Source of the DNA: Dehalococcoidia bacterium
GTDB taxonomy: Bacteria > Chloroflexota > Dehalococcoidia > CAUJGQ01
Direction of reading: 5' to 3'
DNA: 64,000 bases
Assembly: GCA_035310145.1 (NCBI GenBank)
Contig: DATGEL010000015.1
Coordinates: forward strand, 1-64,000
Under the pieces are notes generated by a model. It was not told the DNA's origin. It did not search any database and saw nothing but the letters and a program-made list of their open reading frames with translations. Position 1 is the stretch's first letter. Each line of letters begins with the position of its first letter. Below, one piece after another: positions 25,914 through 35,162 of this stretch. The position numbers and the translations under genes were made by a program.

Positions 25914-26858
25914 CTACACCGGCGCGTGGCGGCCTGAGCGCCGCGCCAAGTGGCGCAACAGGTCCGTCTCCTTCACGGCGCGCGCCAGCTCGAGGAAGGC
26001 GGCCTGCGCGGCGGTGAGCGGAGCGCTGCGGTGCCGGGCGATGTAGAGCATACGCCGGCCGTCGAATTCCGGCACGGGCAGCACGCGCAGCCGCGCCGCC
26101 TGCAGCTCGACCTCCAGCGCGTAAATCGAGGTGAGGCCGACGCCCAGCCCGGCGAGCACGGCCCGCTTCACCGCCTCGTTGCTGCCCAGCTCCATCACGA
26201 AGCGCGGCGCCATGCCGGCGGCGACCAGCGCCCGCTCGCCCGTGGCCCGCGTGGCGCTGCCCGGCTCGCGCGCGATCAGCCCCGCCTCCAGGACATCGGC
26301 CAGGGTCACGACCGTGCGCCGGGCCAGCGGGTGGCCGCTGGCGACGAAGAGCACGACGCGGTCTTCGACGAACGGCTCCAGCGGCAGATCGGGGTGCTCG
26401 ACGCGGTCGCCGATGAAGCCGAGGTCGTAGACGTGGCGCATCAGCCAGTCGGTGACGCGGCGCGTGTCGGCGATCTCCAGCTCGACGCTGACGCCGGGGT
26501 AGCGGCGGTGAAACTCGCCCAGCACCGCCGGCAGCAGGTAATCCCCCGGCGTCTGGCCGGCGCCCACCACCAGCCGGCCGGCGCTGAGGCCCGTCAGCGC
26601 CGTGATCTCCGCCTGCAGCTGCTCGCTGAGCCGCAGGATGCGGTCGCCGTACTCGGCCGCGATCTGCCCGGCCTCGCTGAGCCGCACGCCGCGGCCGGCG
26701 CGCACGATCAGCCGCGCGCCCAGCGCCCGCTCCAGCGCCGCGACGTGCTGGGAAACGGCGGGCTGACCGAGATCCAGCGCCTCCGCCGCGCGCGTCAGGC
26801 TGCCCAGCCGCGCGACGCTGCGGAAGATGGCGAGCTGACGCAGCGTCGGCTCAATCAT
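25914..26858 (-). CDS. LysR-family transcriptional regulator (CysL/CbbR-like)
   Basis: 314 residues from ATG 26858. The winged HTH is LRQLAIFRSVARLGSLTRAAEALDLGQPAVSQHVAALERALG. The effector domain begins near residue 90 (GRLVVGAGQTPGDYLLPAVLGEFHRRYPGV). It is divergent from the two ArsM-like methyltransferase genes with only 107 bp between, the standard layout for a LysR protein and its target. So it probably controls them. Its closest look is to CysL/CbbR-type regulators; the co-inducer is unknown. Confidence 0.87.
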   Translation of the reverse strand: MIEPTLRQLAIFRSVARLGSLTRAAEALDLGQPAVSQHVAALERALGARLIVRAGRGVRLSEAGQIAAEYGDRILRLSEQLQAEITALTGLSAGRLVVGAGQTPGDYLLPAVLGEFHRRYPGVSVELEIADTRRVTDWLMRHVYDLGFIGDRVEHPDLPLEPFVEDRVVLFVASGHPLARRTVVTLADVLEAGLIAREPGSATRATGERALVAAGMAPRFVMELGSNEAVKRAVLAGLGVGLTSIYALEVELQAARLRVLPVPEFDGRRMLYIARHRSAPLTAAQAAFLELARAVKETDLLRHLARRSGRHAPV

Positions 26859-26965
26859 GCGTCTATCCTCATGCTTTCCATGCAATACCGCATCTACCAC
26901 GCATTTTACGCCCGCGCTTTCATGATCGTGTCCGTGAAGACGCACGCCAGCGAAAGGCGGCCGCG

Positions 26966-27769
26966 ATGGTTACCACGCCGCTCGATCTCGACGCGCTCAG
27001 CTGCGCGGTGCAGGACAAGTACACGGAGGTCGCGACGGATCCCGATCGCGGCTTCCACTTCCACACCGGCCGGCCGCTGGCGGCGCTGCTGGGCTATCCG
27101 GACGCCTGGGTAGCGGCGGTGCCCGACGCGGCCGTGCGGCGCTTCGCCGGCGTGGGCAATCCCTTCCAGTTCGGCACGCTGCCCGCGGGCACAACCGTGC
27201 TGGACGTCGGCTGCGGCGCCGGTTTCGACGCGCAGCACGCCGCCCGCCAGGTGGGAACAGGCGGCCGCGTGATCGGCGTCGACATGACACCGGCGATGCT
27301 GGCGGAGGCACGCGCCGCGGCCGCGCAAGCAGGGCTCTCGCACCTCGAGTTTCGCGAGGGCCGCGCCGAGCGCCTGCCGCTGGCGGACGCTTCCGTCGAC
27401 ATCGCGATCAGCAACGGCGCGATCAACCTCTGCCCGGACAAGGCCGCGGTCTACCGCGAGCTGTGGCGCGTGCTCAAGCCGGGTGGCCGCCTGCAGATCG
27501 CCGACGTGATGGTGCAGATCCCGGTGCCCGACGAGGCCAAAGCCGAGATCGACCTCTGGACCGGCTGAATCGCCGGCGGACTCCTCGTGGAGGAGTACCT
27601 GGACGTGGTGCGTGGCGCCGGCTTCGCCGACGTCGAGCTCGGTGAGATGGTGGATGTCTTCTCCGGATCGCCGCACGAGTCGGACGCGCGCGAGTTCGAG
27701 ACGCGCGGCGTCGGCTTCAGCGCCCGCAAGCCCGGCCGGCAGGAACGCAGCGATGTCCCAACTACCTGA
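26966..27769 (+). CDS. ArsM-like methyltransferase with in-frame UGA (probable selenoprotein)
   Basis: 267 codons if the TGA at 27566-27568 (residue 201) is read as selenocysteine. The SAM motif I is VLDVGCGAGFDAQHAA. INLCPDKAAVYRELWRVLKPGGRL matches the arsenite-methyltransferase-like family. After DLWTG comes UGA, then IAGGLLVEEYLDVVRGAGFADVEL and a normal tail GVGFSARKPG. ArsM proteins have CIAG or CVGG there, with the metal-binding Cys. A hairpin follows (27580-27596). The ATG is 107 bp from the divergent LysR gene. The full reading overlaps the next gene's start by 17 bp. Substrate inferred only: metalloid or thiol. If UGA is a stop, the protein is a 200-residue fragment. Confidence 0.75.
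27580..27596 (+). promoter_or_regulatory. Candidate SECIS hairpin 1
   Basis: ACTCCTC pairs perfectly with GAGGAGT around loop GTG. The loop G is nucleotide 19 after the UGA. Bacterial SECIS hairpins sit immediately downstream of UGA with a G early in the apical loop, roughly 16-37 nt away. This fits. Confidence 0.6.
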
Positions 27770-28520
27770 CGGCCTCTCGCCCGACGCGGTGCAGGCGGCC
27801 GTACGCGAGCGCTACAGTGGCGTTGCCGCCGAACCTGCGCGGGACTTCGGCTTCCCGGTTGGCCGCGCCTTTGCGGAGGCCGTGGGCTACGCGCCGGAGC
27901 TGCTGGCGGCGCTGCCCGCGGAGGCGGCGGAGGCGTTCGCCGGCGTCGCCTGCCCCGTGCCGCGGGCCGAATTACACCCCGGCGAGACGGTGGTCGACCT
28001 GGGCTGCGGCGCGGGGCTCGACAGCCTGCTCGCGGCGCGGGCCGTGGGGGAGACGGGCCACGTGATCGGCGTCGACTTCGCACCGCAAATGGTGGAACGG
28101 GCGCGGCGCGTGGCGAACGTGGCGAGGATGCCGCAGGTCGAGATACGGCTGGCGGACGGCTGCGCCCTGCCACTGGCGGACGAGTCGGCCGACGCCGTGC
28201 TGGTCAACGGCATCTTCAACCTCAACCCCGACAAGACGGCGCTGCTGCGCGAGGCGGGGCGCGTGCTGCGGCCGGGCGGGCGGCTGGTCGCGGCCGAGAT
28301 CATCCTGACCGCGCCGCTGCCGGAGGGCGAAGGGCACAGCCTGGACGACTGGTTCCGTTGAATCGGCGGCGCTGAACCGGAAGGGGACCTTCTGGACCAC
28401 GTCACCGCCGCCGGCTTCGCCCGCGTCGCCGTGCTCGACCGCTGCCGCAACGCCCGCACCGGCGCGGCGCAGTCGGCCGTGCTGCTGTTCCGCGCGCGCA
28501 AAGCCGCAACCGTGCGCTGA
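27753..28520 (+). CDS. Second ArsM-like methyltransferase with in-frame UGA (probable selenoprotein)
   Basis: 255 codons with UGA at residue 203 (28359-28361). It is paralogous to the gene before it: VRERYSGVAAEPARDFGFPVGR, SAM motif VVDLGCGAGLDSLLAAR, FNLNPDKTALLREAGRVLRPGGRL. After DDWFR comes UGA, then IGGAEPEGDLLDHVTAAGFARV and a tail ending LLFRARKA, again as the family continues after its conserved Cys. A SECIS-like hairpin follows (28377-28395). The ATG at 27753 (AGGAACGCAGCG upstream) lies inside the tail of the first gene, so the pair is translationally linked only if the first UGA is decoded. Function inferred as in the first gene. Confidence 0.75.
28377..28395 (+). promoter_or_regulatory. 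Candidate SECIS hairpin 2
   Basis: CCGGAAGG pairs with CCTTCTGG (one G-U) around loop GGA. The first loop G is nucleotide 24 after the UGA, inside the usual bacterial SECIS range. The stem sequence is unrelated to hairpin 1 while the geometry is the same. Confidence 0.6.
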
Positions 28521-28530
28521 TCCTGCCGGA

Positions 28531-28941
28531 TCAGTCGAAGCAGTAGTGGAAGCTGATCGCGCAGGCGGCGGAGTCAGCGCAGGCGAGATCGATCACGCCG
28601 CGCAGGCCGGAAAGCTCGCCGGTGCCGGAGCCGGGCACGACGGTGCGCTTGGAGGTGAGCACGCCGTTGCGGCAGGCGCCGACGTGCTCCAGCACGAAGC
28701 TGCCCGTCCTGCCGCCCACGCTGCCGCTGGCGCGCTCGATGCCGTAGATGCTGGCCGAGCCGTCGGCGAAGTCGATGCGCAGCTCCTCCAGCACACCCGC
28801 GCCTGCCAGATCGCCCTCGTACCTGATCGCGAAGCTGGCGCTGCTCAGCCGCGGGCCGCCGTCTGCAGCGGCGAACGGCCGTTGCTCGGCGGCAGTAAGC
28901 GTTAGTCGTGCGTGCGCGATCTGTCCCGCAACCGCCGTCAT
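28531..28941 (-). CDS. DUF3224 family protein
   Basis: 136 residues from ATG 28941. It resembles DUF3224: SFAIRYEGDLAGAGVLEELRIDFADGSASIYGIERASGSVGGRTGSFVLEHVG, then VVPGSGTGELSGLRGVIDL. The fold is probably a small beta barrel. The function is unknown. The stop lies 10 bp from the convergent methyltransferase stop. It follows a VOC-family gene by 34 bp on the same strand, so the two are likely co-transcribed. Confidence 0.82.
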   Translation of the reverse strand: MTAVAGQIAHARLTLTAAEQRPFAAADGGPRLSSASFAIRYEGDLAGAGVLEELRIDFADGSASIYGIERASGSVGGRTGSFVLEHVGACRNGVLTSKRTVVPGSGTGELSGLRGVIDLACADSAACAISFHYCFD

Positions 28942-28975
28942 CGTCTGTCCCGTTTCCCTGAACCCGCGTTCGGCG

Positions 28976-29368
28976 TCAGAGCGCCGGGCGGTAGGAGCCG
29001 AAGCTCCACTCGTTGCCTTCGAGGTCGCGCGCCGCGTAGCCACGCCCGCCGTAGTCGTTGTCGTGCGGCGGCAGCGTGATCTCGGCGCCGGCGGCGGCCG
29101 CGCGGGCGTGGTGCGCGTCCGCATCGGCGACGAAGACGTACGGCGCCCGCTGGCGCAGGCCGGTATCGGTGTCACGCAGGCTGCCGAGCATCAGCACGCC
29201 GTTGCCCAGCTTCAGCTCGGCGTGGGCGACGGTGCCCTTCGGCCCCGGCACCAGCAGCAGCTCCTCGAAGCCGAACGCCCGCTCCAGCCAGGCGATGGCC
29301 GCCGGGGCATCGCGGTAGGAAAGACCGGGATAGAGCGTCGGCATATGATTCGCCGCTGGCCGTGCCAT
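28976..29368 (-). CDS. VOC/glyoxalase-like protein
   Basis: 130 residues of the vicinal-oxygen-chelate fold: TLYPGLSYRDAPAAIAWLERAFGFEE, VAHAELKLGNGVLMLG, APYVFVADADAHHARAAAAGAEI, YAARDLEGNEWSFGSYRP. Putative metal ligands His and Glu are in the positions usual for PhnB/bleomycin-resistance-like members. The substrate is unknown. It is first gene of a two-gene unit with DUF3224, a pairing seen in actinobacteria and Chloroflexota. Confidence 0.85.
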   Translation of the reverse strand: MARPAANHMPTLYPGLSYRDAPAAIAWLERAFGFEELLLVPGPKGTVAHAELKLGNGVLMLGSLRDTDTGLRQRAPYVFVADADAHHARAAAAGAEITLPPHDNDYGGRGYAARDLEGNEWSFGSYRPAL

Positions 29369-29520
29369 GGTTGTGCGCCTCCCGCCGGACGGGGCGCCGG
29401 AGCGCCCCGAGGTGTTACCACATTACAGCGGAGACGCACGTATGTTCTGAATTCTTACGTCGAGTAGAGGAAGGCGCCTGGGACGCCTGCGGGCGCGCGG
29501 GCGAGGCGCCCCGCCGCGGT

Positions 29521-29604
29521 TAACAGATGGTTTCAAAACCGGCGGGCACGTGCGATCGCATCTCTGCAAGCGGGAACCCGAGCCGGTTTTGAAACCATGT
29601 CTAA
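29521..29604. repeat. 84-bp palindromic element, intergenic copy
   Basis: Ends TAACAGATGGTTTCAAAACC and GGTTTTGAAACCATGTCTAA are long inverted repeats. It is about 88% identical to, and the same length as, the copy inside a universal stress protein gene at 47628-47711. The frame that is translated there is also open here. The rest of 29369-29684 shows no gene. Confidence 0.85.
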
Positions 29605-29684
29605 GGGAACCGCAGGCGCAGCACACCGACCGCGCCCACGCGGCACAACGATTGACATGGGAGTGGTTCGCGCTGGTGGCTCGC

Positions 29685-30416
29685 TCAGTTATTGTTCGAA
29701 CTCGCCACCAGCGCCGGTGGAAAATCCGGCGGCTGCGGCGAGGTGTCCAGCACGTAGCCGACACCCTGCACGGTGCGGATCAGGCGCGGCTGCGCGGGAT
29801 TGCGCTCGATCTTCTGGCGCAGACGGCTGATCCAGACGCGCAGGAACTGCACGTCGTCGCGGTACTGCTGCCCCCAGGTCCTCTCCAGCAGGTCCTCGTG
29901 CAGGAGGGTGCGGCCAGGATGGGTGGCGAGCTGCTCCAGCAACTGCCACTCCTTGGGCGAAAGCGCTACCGGCCGGCCCTCGACCGTGACGCTGTGGCCG
30001 TCGAGATCGATCACGACGTTGTCGAGGTCGACGCGGCGGCCCTCGGTGCGGCGGCGGGGTTGGCGGGTGCGGCGCAGCACGGCCTTGACGCGCTCGACGA
30101 CTTCCTCGGGGTTGAAGGGCTTGACGATGTAGTCGTCGGCGCCGAGCTGCAGGCCCCTGATGCGGTCGAGGTCGGCTGTCTTGGCGCTGACGACGACGAC
30201 GGGCGTGGGCGAATGCTCGCGGATGCGGCGCAGCACCTCGAGGCCGTCCATGTCGGGCAGCATCAGGTCCAACAGCACCAGCCAGGGCTTGCGCTTGTCG
30301 AACTGGTCGAGCGCCTCATTGCCGTTGGCGGCCTCGGCAGTGCGATACTCATGCGCACGCAGCTCGACCTTGAGCAGCCGGCGGATCTTCGGGTCGTCGT
30401 CGACGACGAGGATCAT
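29685..30416 (-). CDS. OmpR/KdpE-type response regulator
   Basis: 243 residues. The receiver domain has acidic pocket VVDDD, phospho-acceptor Asp in LVLLDLMLPDMDG, Thr/Ser in VVVSAK and Lys in DDYIVKPF. The C-terminal winged helix covers about 130-225 (LSPKEWQLLEQLATHPGRTLLHEDLLERTWG). The spacing resembles KdpE. No kinase gene is adjacent, so it is an orphan here. ATG 30416 follows GGAGGG. Confidence 0.9.
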   Translation of the reverse strand: MILVVDDDPKIRRLLKVELRAHEYRTAEAANGNEALDQFDKRKPWLVLLDLMLPDMDGLEVLRRIREHSPTPVVVVSAKTADLDRIRGLQLGADDYIVKPFNPEEVVERVKAVLRRTRQPRRRTEGRRVDLDNVVIDLDGHSVTVEGRPVALSPKEWQLLEQLATHPGRTLLHEDLLERTWGQQYRDDVQFLRVWISRLRQKIERNPAQPRLIRTVQGVGYVLDTSPQPPDFPPALVASSNNN

Positions 30417-30969
30417 AGCCGCACCCTCCGCGGGGTAAATGATCAGGCGCTAACGCCTTCGCCTGGATACTATCCCATTACAAGGCCGACAACAAGGCCG
30501 ATTACGTCGATACCGTGTTCGGCGCCGATCGCCGCCGCGCTGTGCGCCGGACGTCTTCGCCAGAAGCAAACCGTCTCTTACCGAGAGCATACCATAACGG
30601 CAGCACGTCTGTTCGCGCCTCAAGGGTATAACACGCCTGCTCTGCGCTTCCGTTATCCGCGAAGGCCGCGCGCCGAACCCCGCGGTGATTCCACATCGCC
30701 GCTCCGCGGCGTTCTGAAGAGTGCGGTGCCTCCCTTCCCCTCAGGTCATGTGTCTCACGTGTGTCGTGAGGAAGGGTCATGCGAGGGCTCTCGCTTGCGG
30801 GGTCAGCGATCGGCGTGCGGCAGGGGCAGCCCGTGATTTCCCCGCGTGGAAACGGCATTGAAACACGCAGGAAACATCCACGGCGTAGGCTGAGCGGTGT
30901 GCCCTGGTCGAGGCCGGGCCGCAACTTTGCCCAGAGTTGAGAGTCCCGAAAGTCGGAGGAGGCGCGGCG
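30417..30969. other. Long leader region upstream of glutamine synthetase
   Basis: About 550 bp with no gene. CTCACG-TGTGT-CGTGAG (30754-30770) is an inverted repeat. Its right arm could alternatively pair, together with GAAGGG, with upstream CCCTTCCCCTCA (30732-30743), giving two mutually exclusive folds. Such switching would suit nitrogen control of the downstream gene, but nothing proves it. Confidence 0.35.
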
Positions 30970-32403
<1,434 letters not shown>

Positions 32404-32477
32404 CCGACCGGGGCATGGGGCAACAATCGAGGCGATTCGGACTGGCCCGTGGAGCGAGCGGCTCCGCGGGCCGTTCG

Positions 32478-32527
32478 GCCCTCAACCCCCTTCCCCTCTC
32501 CCAATCCTGGGCGAGGGGCGATCGGGC
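32478..32527. repeat. CTCTCCC palindromic repeat, copy 6
   Basis: GGCCCTCAACCCCCTTCCCC leader, CTCTCCCAATCCTGGGCGAGGGG hairpin, then the tail GCGATCGGGCGCAGCACG. It lies just after the first glutamine synthetase gene. Confidence 0.65.
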
Positions 32528-32589
32528 GCAGCACGACGCGGACGTCGTCGGGTTAACCGATAGCTGATTGGAACGCCCGACGCTCGATC

Positions 32590-32646
32590 GTCTCCTTCCC
32601 CCATCGTGCAACGAATGGGGGAAGGAGACGGGAGAGGTTGAGGGCC
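32590..32646. repeat. CTCTCCC palindromic repeat, copy 7
   Basis: GTCTCCTTCCCCCAT pairs perfectly with ATGGGGGAAGGAGAC. An inner CGT/ACG pair extends the stem, and the tail is GAGAGGTTGAGGGC. It sits about 30 bp upstream of the second glutamine synthetase start and would lie in its leader. Confidence 0.75.
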
Positions 32647-32676
32647 GAGAGCTCCGCATGCAAGGACAGAGCTCCT

Positions 32677-34023
32677 ATGAACGACGAGCAAGAGCGCCAG
32701 GAAACCAAAGAGTACGTCCTGCAACACGCCCGCGACCAGGACGTGAAGTTCATCCGCCTCTGGTTCACCGACATCATCGGCTCGCTCAAGAGCCTGGCGA
32801 TCACGGTCGAGGAGCTGGAGAACGTGCTGGACGAGGGCATGATCTTCGACGGCTCGGCGATCGAGGGCTTCGCCCGCCACGACGAGACCGACATGATCGC
32901 CATGCCCGACCCCACGACCTTCCAGGTGCTGCCCTGGCGGCCGCGCTCGCAGGCCGTGGCGCGGCTGATCTGCGACGTGCAACTGCCGGACGGCACGCCC
33001 TTCGAGGGCGACCCGCGCTACGTGCTGCGCCGCAACCTGCAGCGCGCCGCGAAGCTCGGCTACACCTTCTACGTCGAGCCGGAGCTGGAGTTCTTCTACT
33101 TCAAGAACGCCGAGGGCACCGAGGGGCTGGACGACGGCGGCTACCTGGACCTGACGCCGCTGGACGTGGCCAGCGACCTGCGCCGCGAGACGGTGCTGGC
33201 CCTGGAAGCGATGGGGATCGGCGTCGAGTACAGCCATCACGAGGTCGCCGCCAGCCAGCACGAGATCGGCCTGCGCTACACCGACGCGCTGACCATGGCC
33301 GACGCGGCGATGACCTACCGCATGGTGGTCAAAGAGGTGGCCCTGCGCCACGGCGTCTACGCGACCTTCATGCCGAAGCCGCTAGCCGGCCAGAACGGCA
33401 GCGGCATGCACACGCACCAGTCGCTGTTCCGCGGCGAAGCCAACGCGTTCTTCGACGAGACGGCAGCCTATCACCTCTCGGCCGCAGCGCAAGGCTACGT
33501 GGCCGGCCTGCTGCGCCACGCGCGCGAGATCACGCTCGTCACCAACCAGTGGGTGAACTCCTATAAGCGGCTGCTGCCCGGCTATGAGGCGCCCGTCTAC
33601 CTGACCTGGGCGGCGCGGCGCAACTGGTCGAACCTGGTGCGCATTCCCGAGTTGAAGACCGGCCGGCCGGACCAGATGCGCGCCGAGTACCGCGCGCCGG
33701 ACCCGGCCTGCAACCCCTATCTCGCCTTCGCGGCGATGCTGGCCGCGGGACTCGACGGCATCGAGAAGGAGTACCCGCTGCCGGAGCCGGTGGAGGCGAA
33801 CGTCTTCGCCATGAGCGCGGAGGAGCGCGAGCGGCGCGGCATCGGCCAGTTGCCCGGCGATCTGCACGAGGCGATTGAAGAAGCCGCGGGCAGCGAGCTG
33901 CTGCGCAACGCCCTGGGCGAGCGGCTGATGGAGAGCTTCGTGCAGAACAAGCTGATCGAGTGGGAGGCGTACCGCAGCGCAATCACCGACTTCGAGCTGA
34001 AGCGCTACTTGCCGGTGCTGTAG
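32677..34023 (+). CDS. glnA: Glutamine synthetase type I (alpha-like)
   Basis: 448 residues. It carries FIRLWFTDIIGSLKSLAITVEELE and MIFDGSAIEGFARHDETDM, FYVEPELEFFYFK, YSHHEVAASQHEIGLRY, KPLAGQNGSGMHTHQSL and KRLLPGYEAPVYLTWAARRNWS. It is shorter than its neighbour and lacks the adenylylation-loop Tyr block (AMSAEERERRGIGQLPGDL instead), as in the GSI-alpha group controlled by feedback. It could also be a GlnA-like ligase for another amine. ATG 32677 follows AAGGA. Confidence 0.9.
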   Translation: MNDEQERQETKEYVLQHARDQDVKFIRLWFTDIIGSLKSLAITVEELENVLDEGMIFDGSAIEGFARHDETDMIAMPDPTTFQVLPWRPRSQAVARLICDVQLPDGTPFEGDPRYVLRRNLQRAAKLGYTFYVEPELEFFYFKNAEGTEGLDDGGYLDLTPLDVASDLRRETVLALEAMGIGVEYSHHEVAASQHEIGLRYTDALTMADAAMTYRMVVKEVALRHGVYATFMPKPLAGQNGSGMHTHQSLFRGEANAFFDETAAYHLSAAAQGYVAGLLRHAREITLVTNQWVNSYKRLLPGYEAPVYLTWAARRNWSNLVRIPELKTGRPDQMRAEYRAPDPACNPYLAFAAMLAAGLDGIEKEYPLPEPVEANVFAMSAEERERRGIGQLPGDLHEAIEEAAGSELLRNALGERLMESFVQNKLIEWEAYRSAITDFELKRYLPVL

Positions 34024-34038
34024 CCGCCTCACCCCCTG

Positions 34039-34105
34039 GCCCCTCTCCATCAACTCCATCAACTCCATCAACTCCATCAACTCCATCAAATGGAGAGGGG
34101 GAAGG
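34039..34105. repeat. CTCTCCC palindromic repeat, copy 8, with 9-bp tandem repeat in the loop
   Basis: CCCCTCTCCA and TGGAGAGGGG arms surround four full and one partial copies of CATCAACTC (34048-34089). The tandem array expands what is a 3-40 nt loop in other copies. Confidence 0.75.
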
Positions 34106-34150
34106 TATGGAGGGGTGTTGCTTGAAGAGGAGTTCTACTCCCCTACTCCG

Positions 34151-35032
34151 CTACTCCCTGTTCCCTCGGAGTGAAGAAGGTTTGCCGGCACCGGCCGCCG
34201 GGCCGCCCTGCATGCCTTGCAGCGCCTGCATGAACGGCGCCGCGGCCGAGAGCGTCCAGTCCATCAGCCGCGGGGCGAAGGTGCTGAAGAAGTCGATCGC
34301 CTGCGCGTCGAGCGAGAGCACGATCTCCGGCTGCGGCCAGCGCGCGTCGTTGACGATCACCTGCGCGAGCTGGCTAGCCGGGTACTTGGGGAACTCCGGC
34401 AACTGCCCGCCAAGCCGGTTGCCCGCCGCCTGCCAGATCTCGGATTCGACCGCACCGGGGCAGACGACGCTCAGGGCGATGTTGCTGGAGGCCAGCTCCG
34501 TGCGCAGCGCTTCTGTGAAGCCGACCACGGCGAACTTGCTGGCGCAGTAGGCTGTGCTGAAGGGCATGCCGCGCTTGCCCATGATCGAGGCGACGTTGAT
34601 GATCACGCCGCGCCGCTGCTCGGTCATCACCGGCAGCGCGGCGCGGCAGCCGTGCACCACACCCCAGAAGTTCACGTCCATCAGCCGGCGGAACTCTTCG
34701 AGCGTGACATCGGCGAAGGCGGCGGCCAGGCCGACGCCGGCGTTGTTGACCAGCACGTCGAGCCGGCCGAAGCGCTCGCGCGCCCGCGCGATCAGCGCCT
34801 CCACCTGGGCGAAGTCGGAGACATCCGTCTGCACGCCAAGCGCCTGGCCGCCCGTCTTCTCGATCGCGGCGGTGAGTTCGTCCAGGCGGTCCTTGCGCCG
34901 GCCGGCGACGACAACGCTGGCACCGGCGCCGGCGAAGGCCCGCGCTGTCTCGTAGCCGATGCCGCTGGTGGCGCCGGTGACAACCACCGTGGCGCCGCGG
35001 ACCTGGTTGCCGAACACCCCCTGCGCGACCAT
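34151..35032 (-). CDS. Short-chain dehydrogenase/reductase
   Basis: 293 residues: VVVTGATSGIGYETARAFAGAGA (NAD(P) site), Asn-Asn-Ala-Gly in VLVNNAGVGL, and active-site Ser in NVASIMGKRG with STAYCASKFAV (YxxxK). The C-terminal 60 residues are an extension beyond the classic fold, ending in a Gly/Ala-rich tail that runs into low-complexity sequence. ATG 35032 has AGGAGGTGCCTC upstream. The substrate is unknown. Confidence 0.86.
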   Translation of the reverse strand: MVAQGVFGNQVRGATVVVTGATSGIGYETARAFAGAGASVVVAGRRKDRLDELTAAIEKTGGQALGVQTDVSDFAQVEALIARARERFGRLDVLVNNAGVGLAAAFADVTLEEFRRLMDVNFWGVVHGCRAALPVMTEQRRGVIINVASIMGKRGMPFSTAYCASKFAVVGFTEALRTELASSNIALSVVCPGAVESEIWQAAGNRLGGQLPEFPKYPASQLAQVIVNDARWPQPEIVLSLDAQAIDFFSTFAPRLMDWTLSAAAPFMQALQGMQGGPAAGAGKPSSLRGNRE

Positions 35033-35079
35033 GAGGCACCTCCTGGTAGGTCGGTCAGCGTGCGGGAGCCGGAGGAAAT

Positions 35080-35160
35080 AGGATAGAGGAACCAGAAAAT
35101 AGCAACGAAGAAGACGCACTATTTCCTATTTTCTACGTCCTATTTCCTCGTTCCTCGCCC
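35080..35160. repeat. Purine/pyrimidine low-complexity inverted repeat
   Basis: A purine-rich half (GGAAATAGGATAGAGGAACC and similar) is followed by a pyrimidine-rich half (TATTTCCTATTTTCTACGTCC...). This is the same architecture as at 18423-18590. It fills the gap between the lactonase stop and the SDR leader. Confidence 0.6.
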
Positions 35161-35162
35161 GC

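Noticed and set aside
27566-28361. The two methyltransferase genes as ordinary pseudogenes or sequencing errors
   Set aside because: Both breaks are a single TGA at the same aligned codon, with intact in-frame homology afterwards and SECIS-like hairpins. Chance or error would not repeat so exactly.
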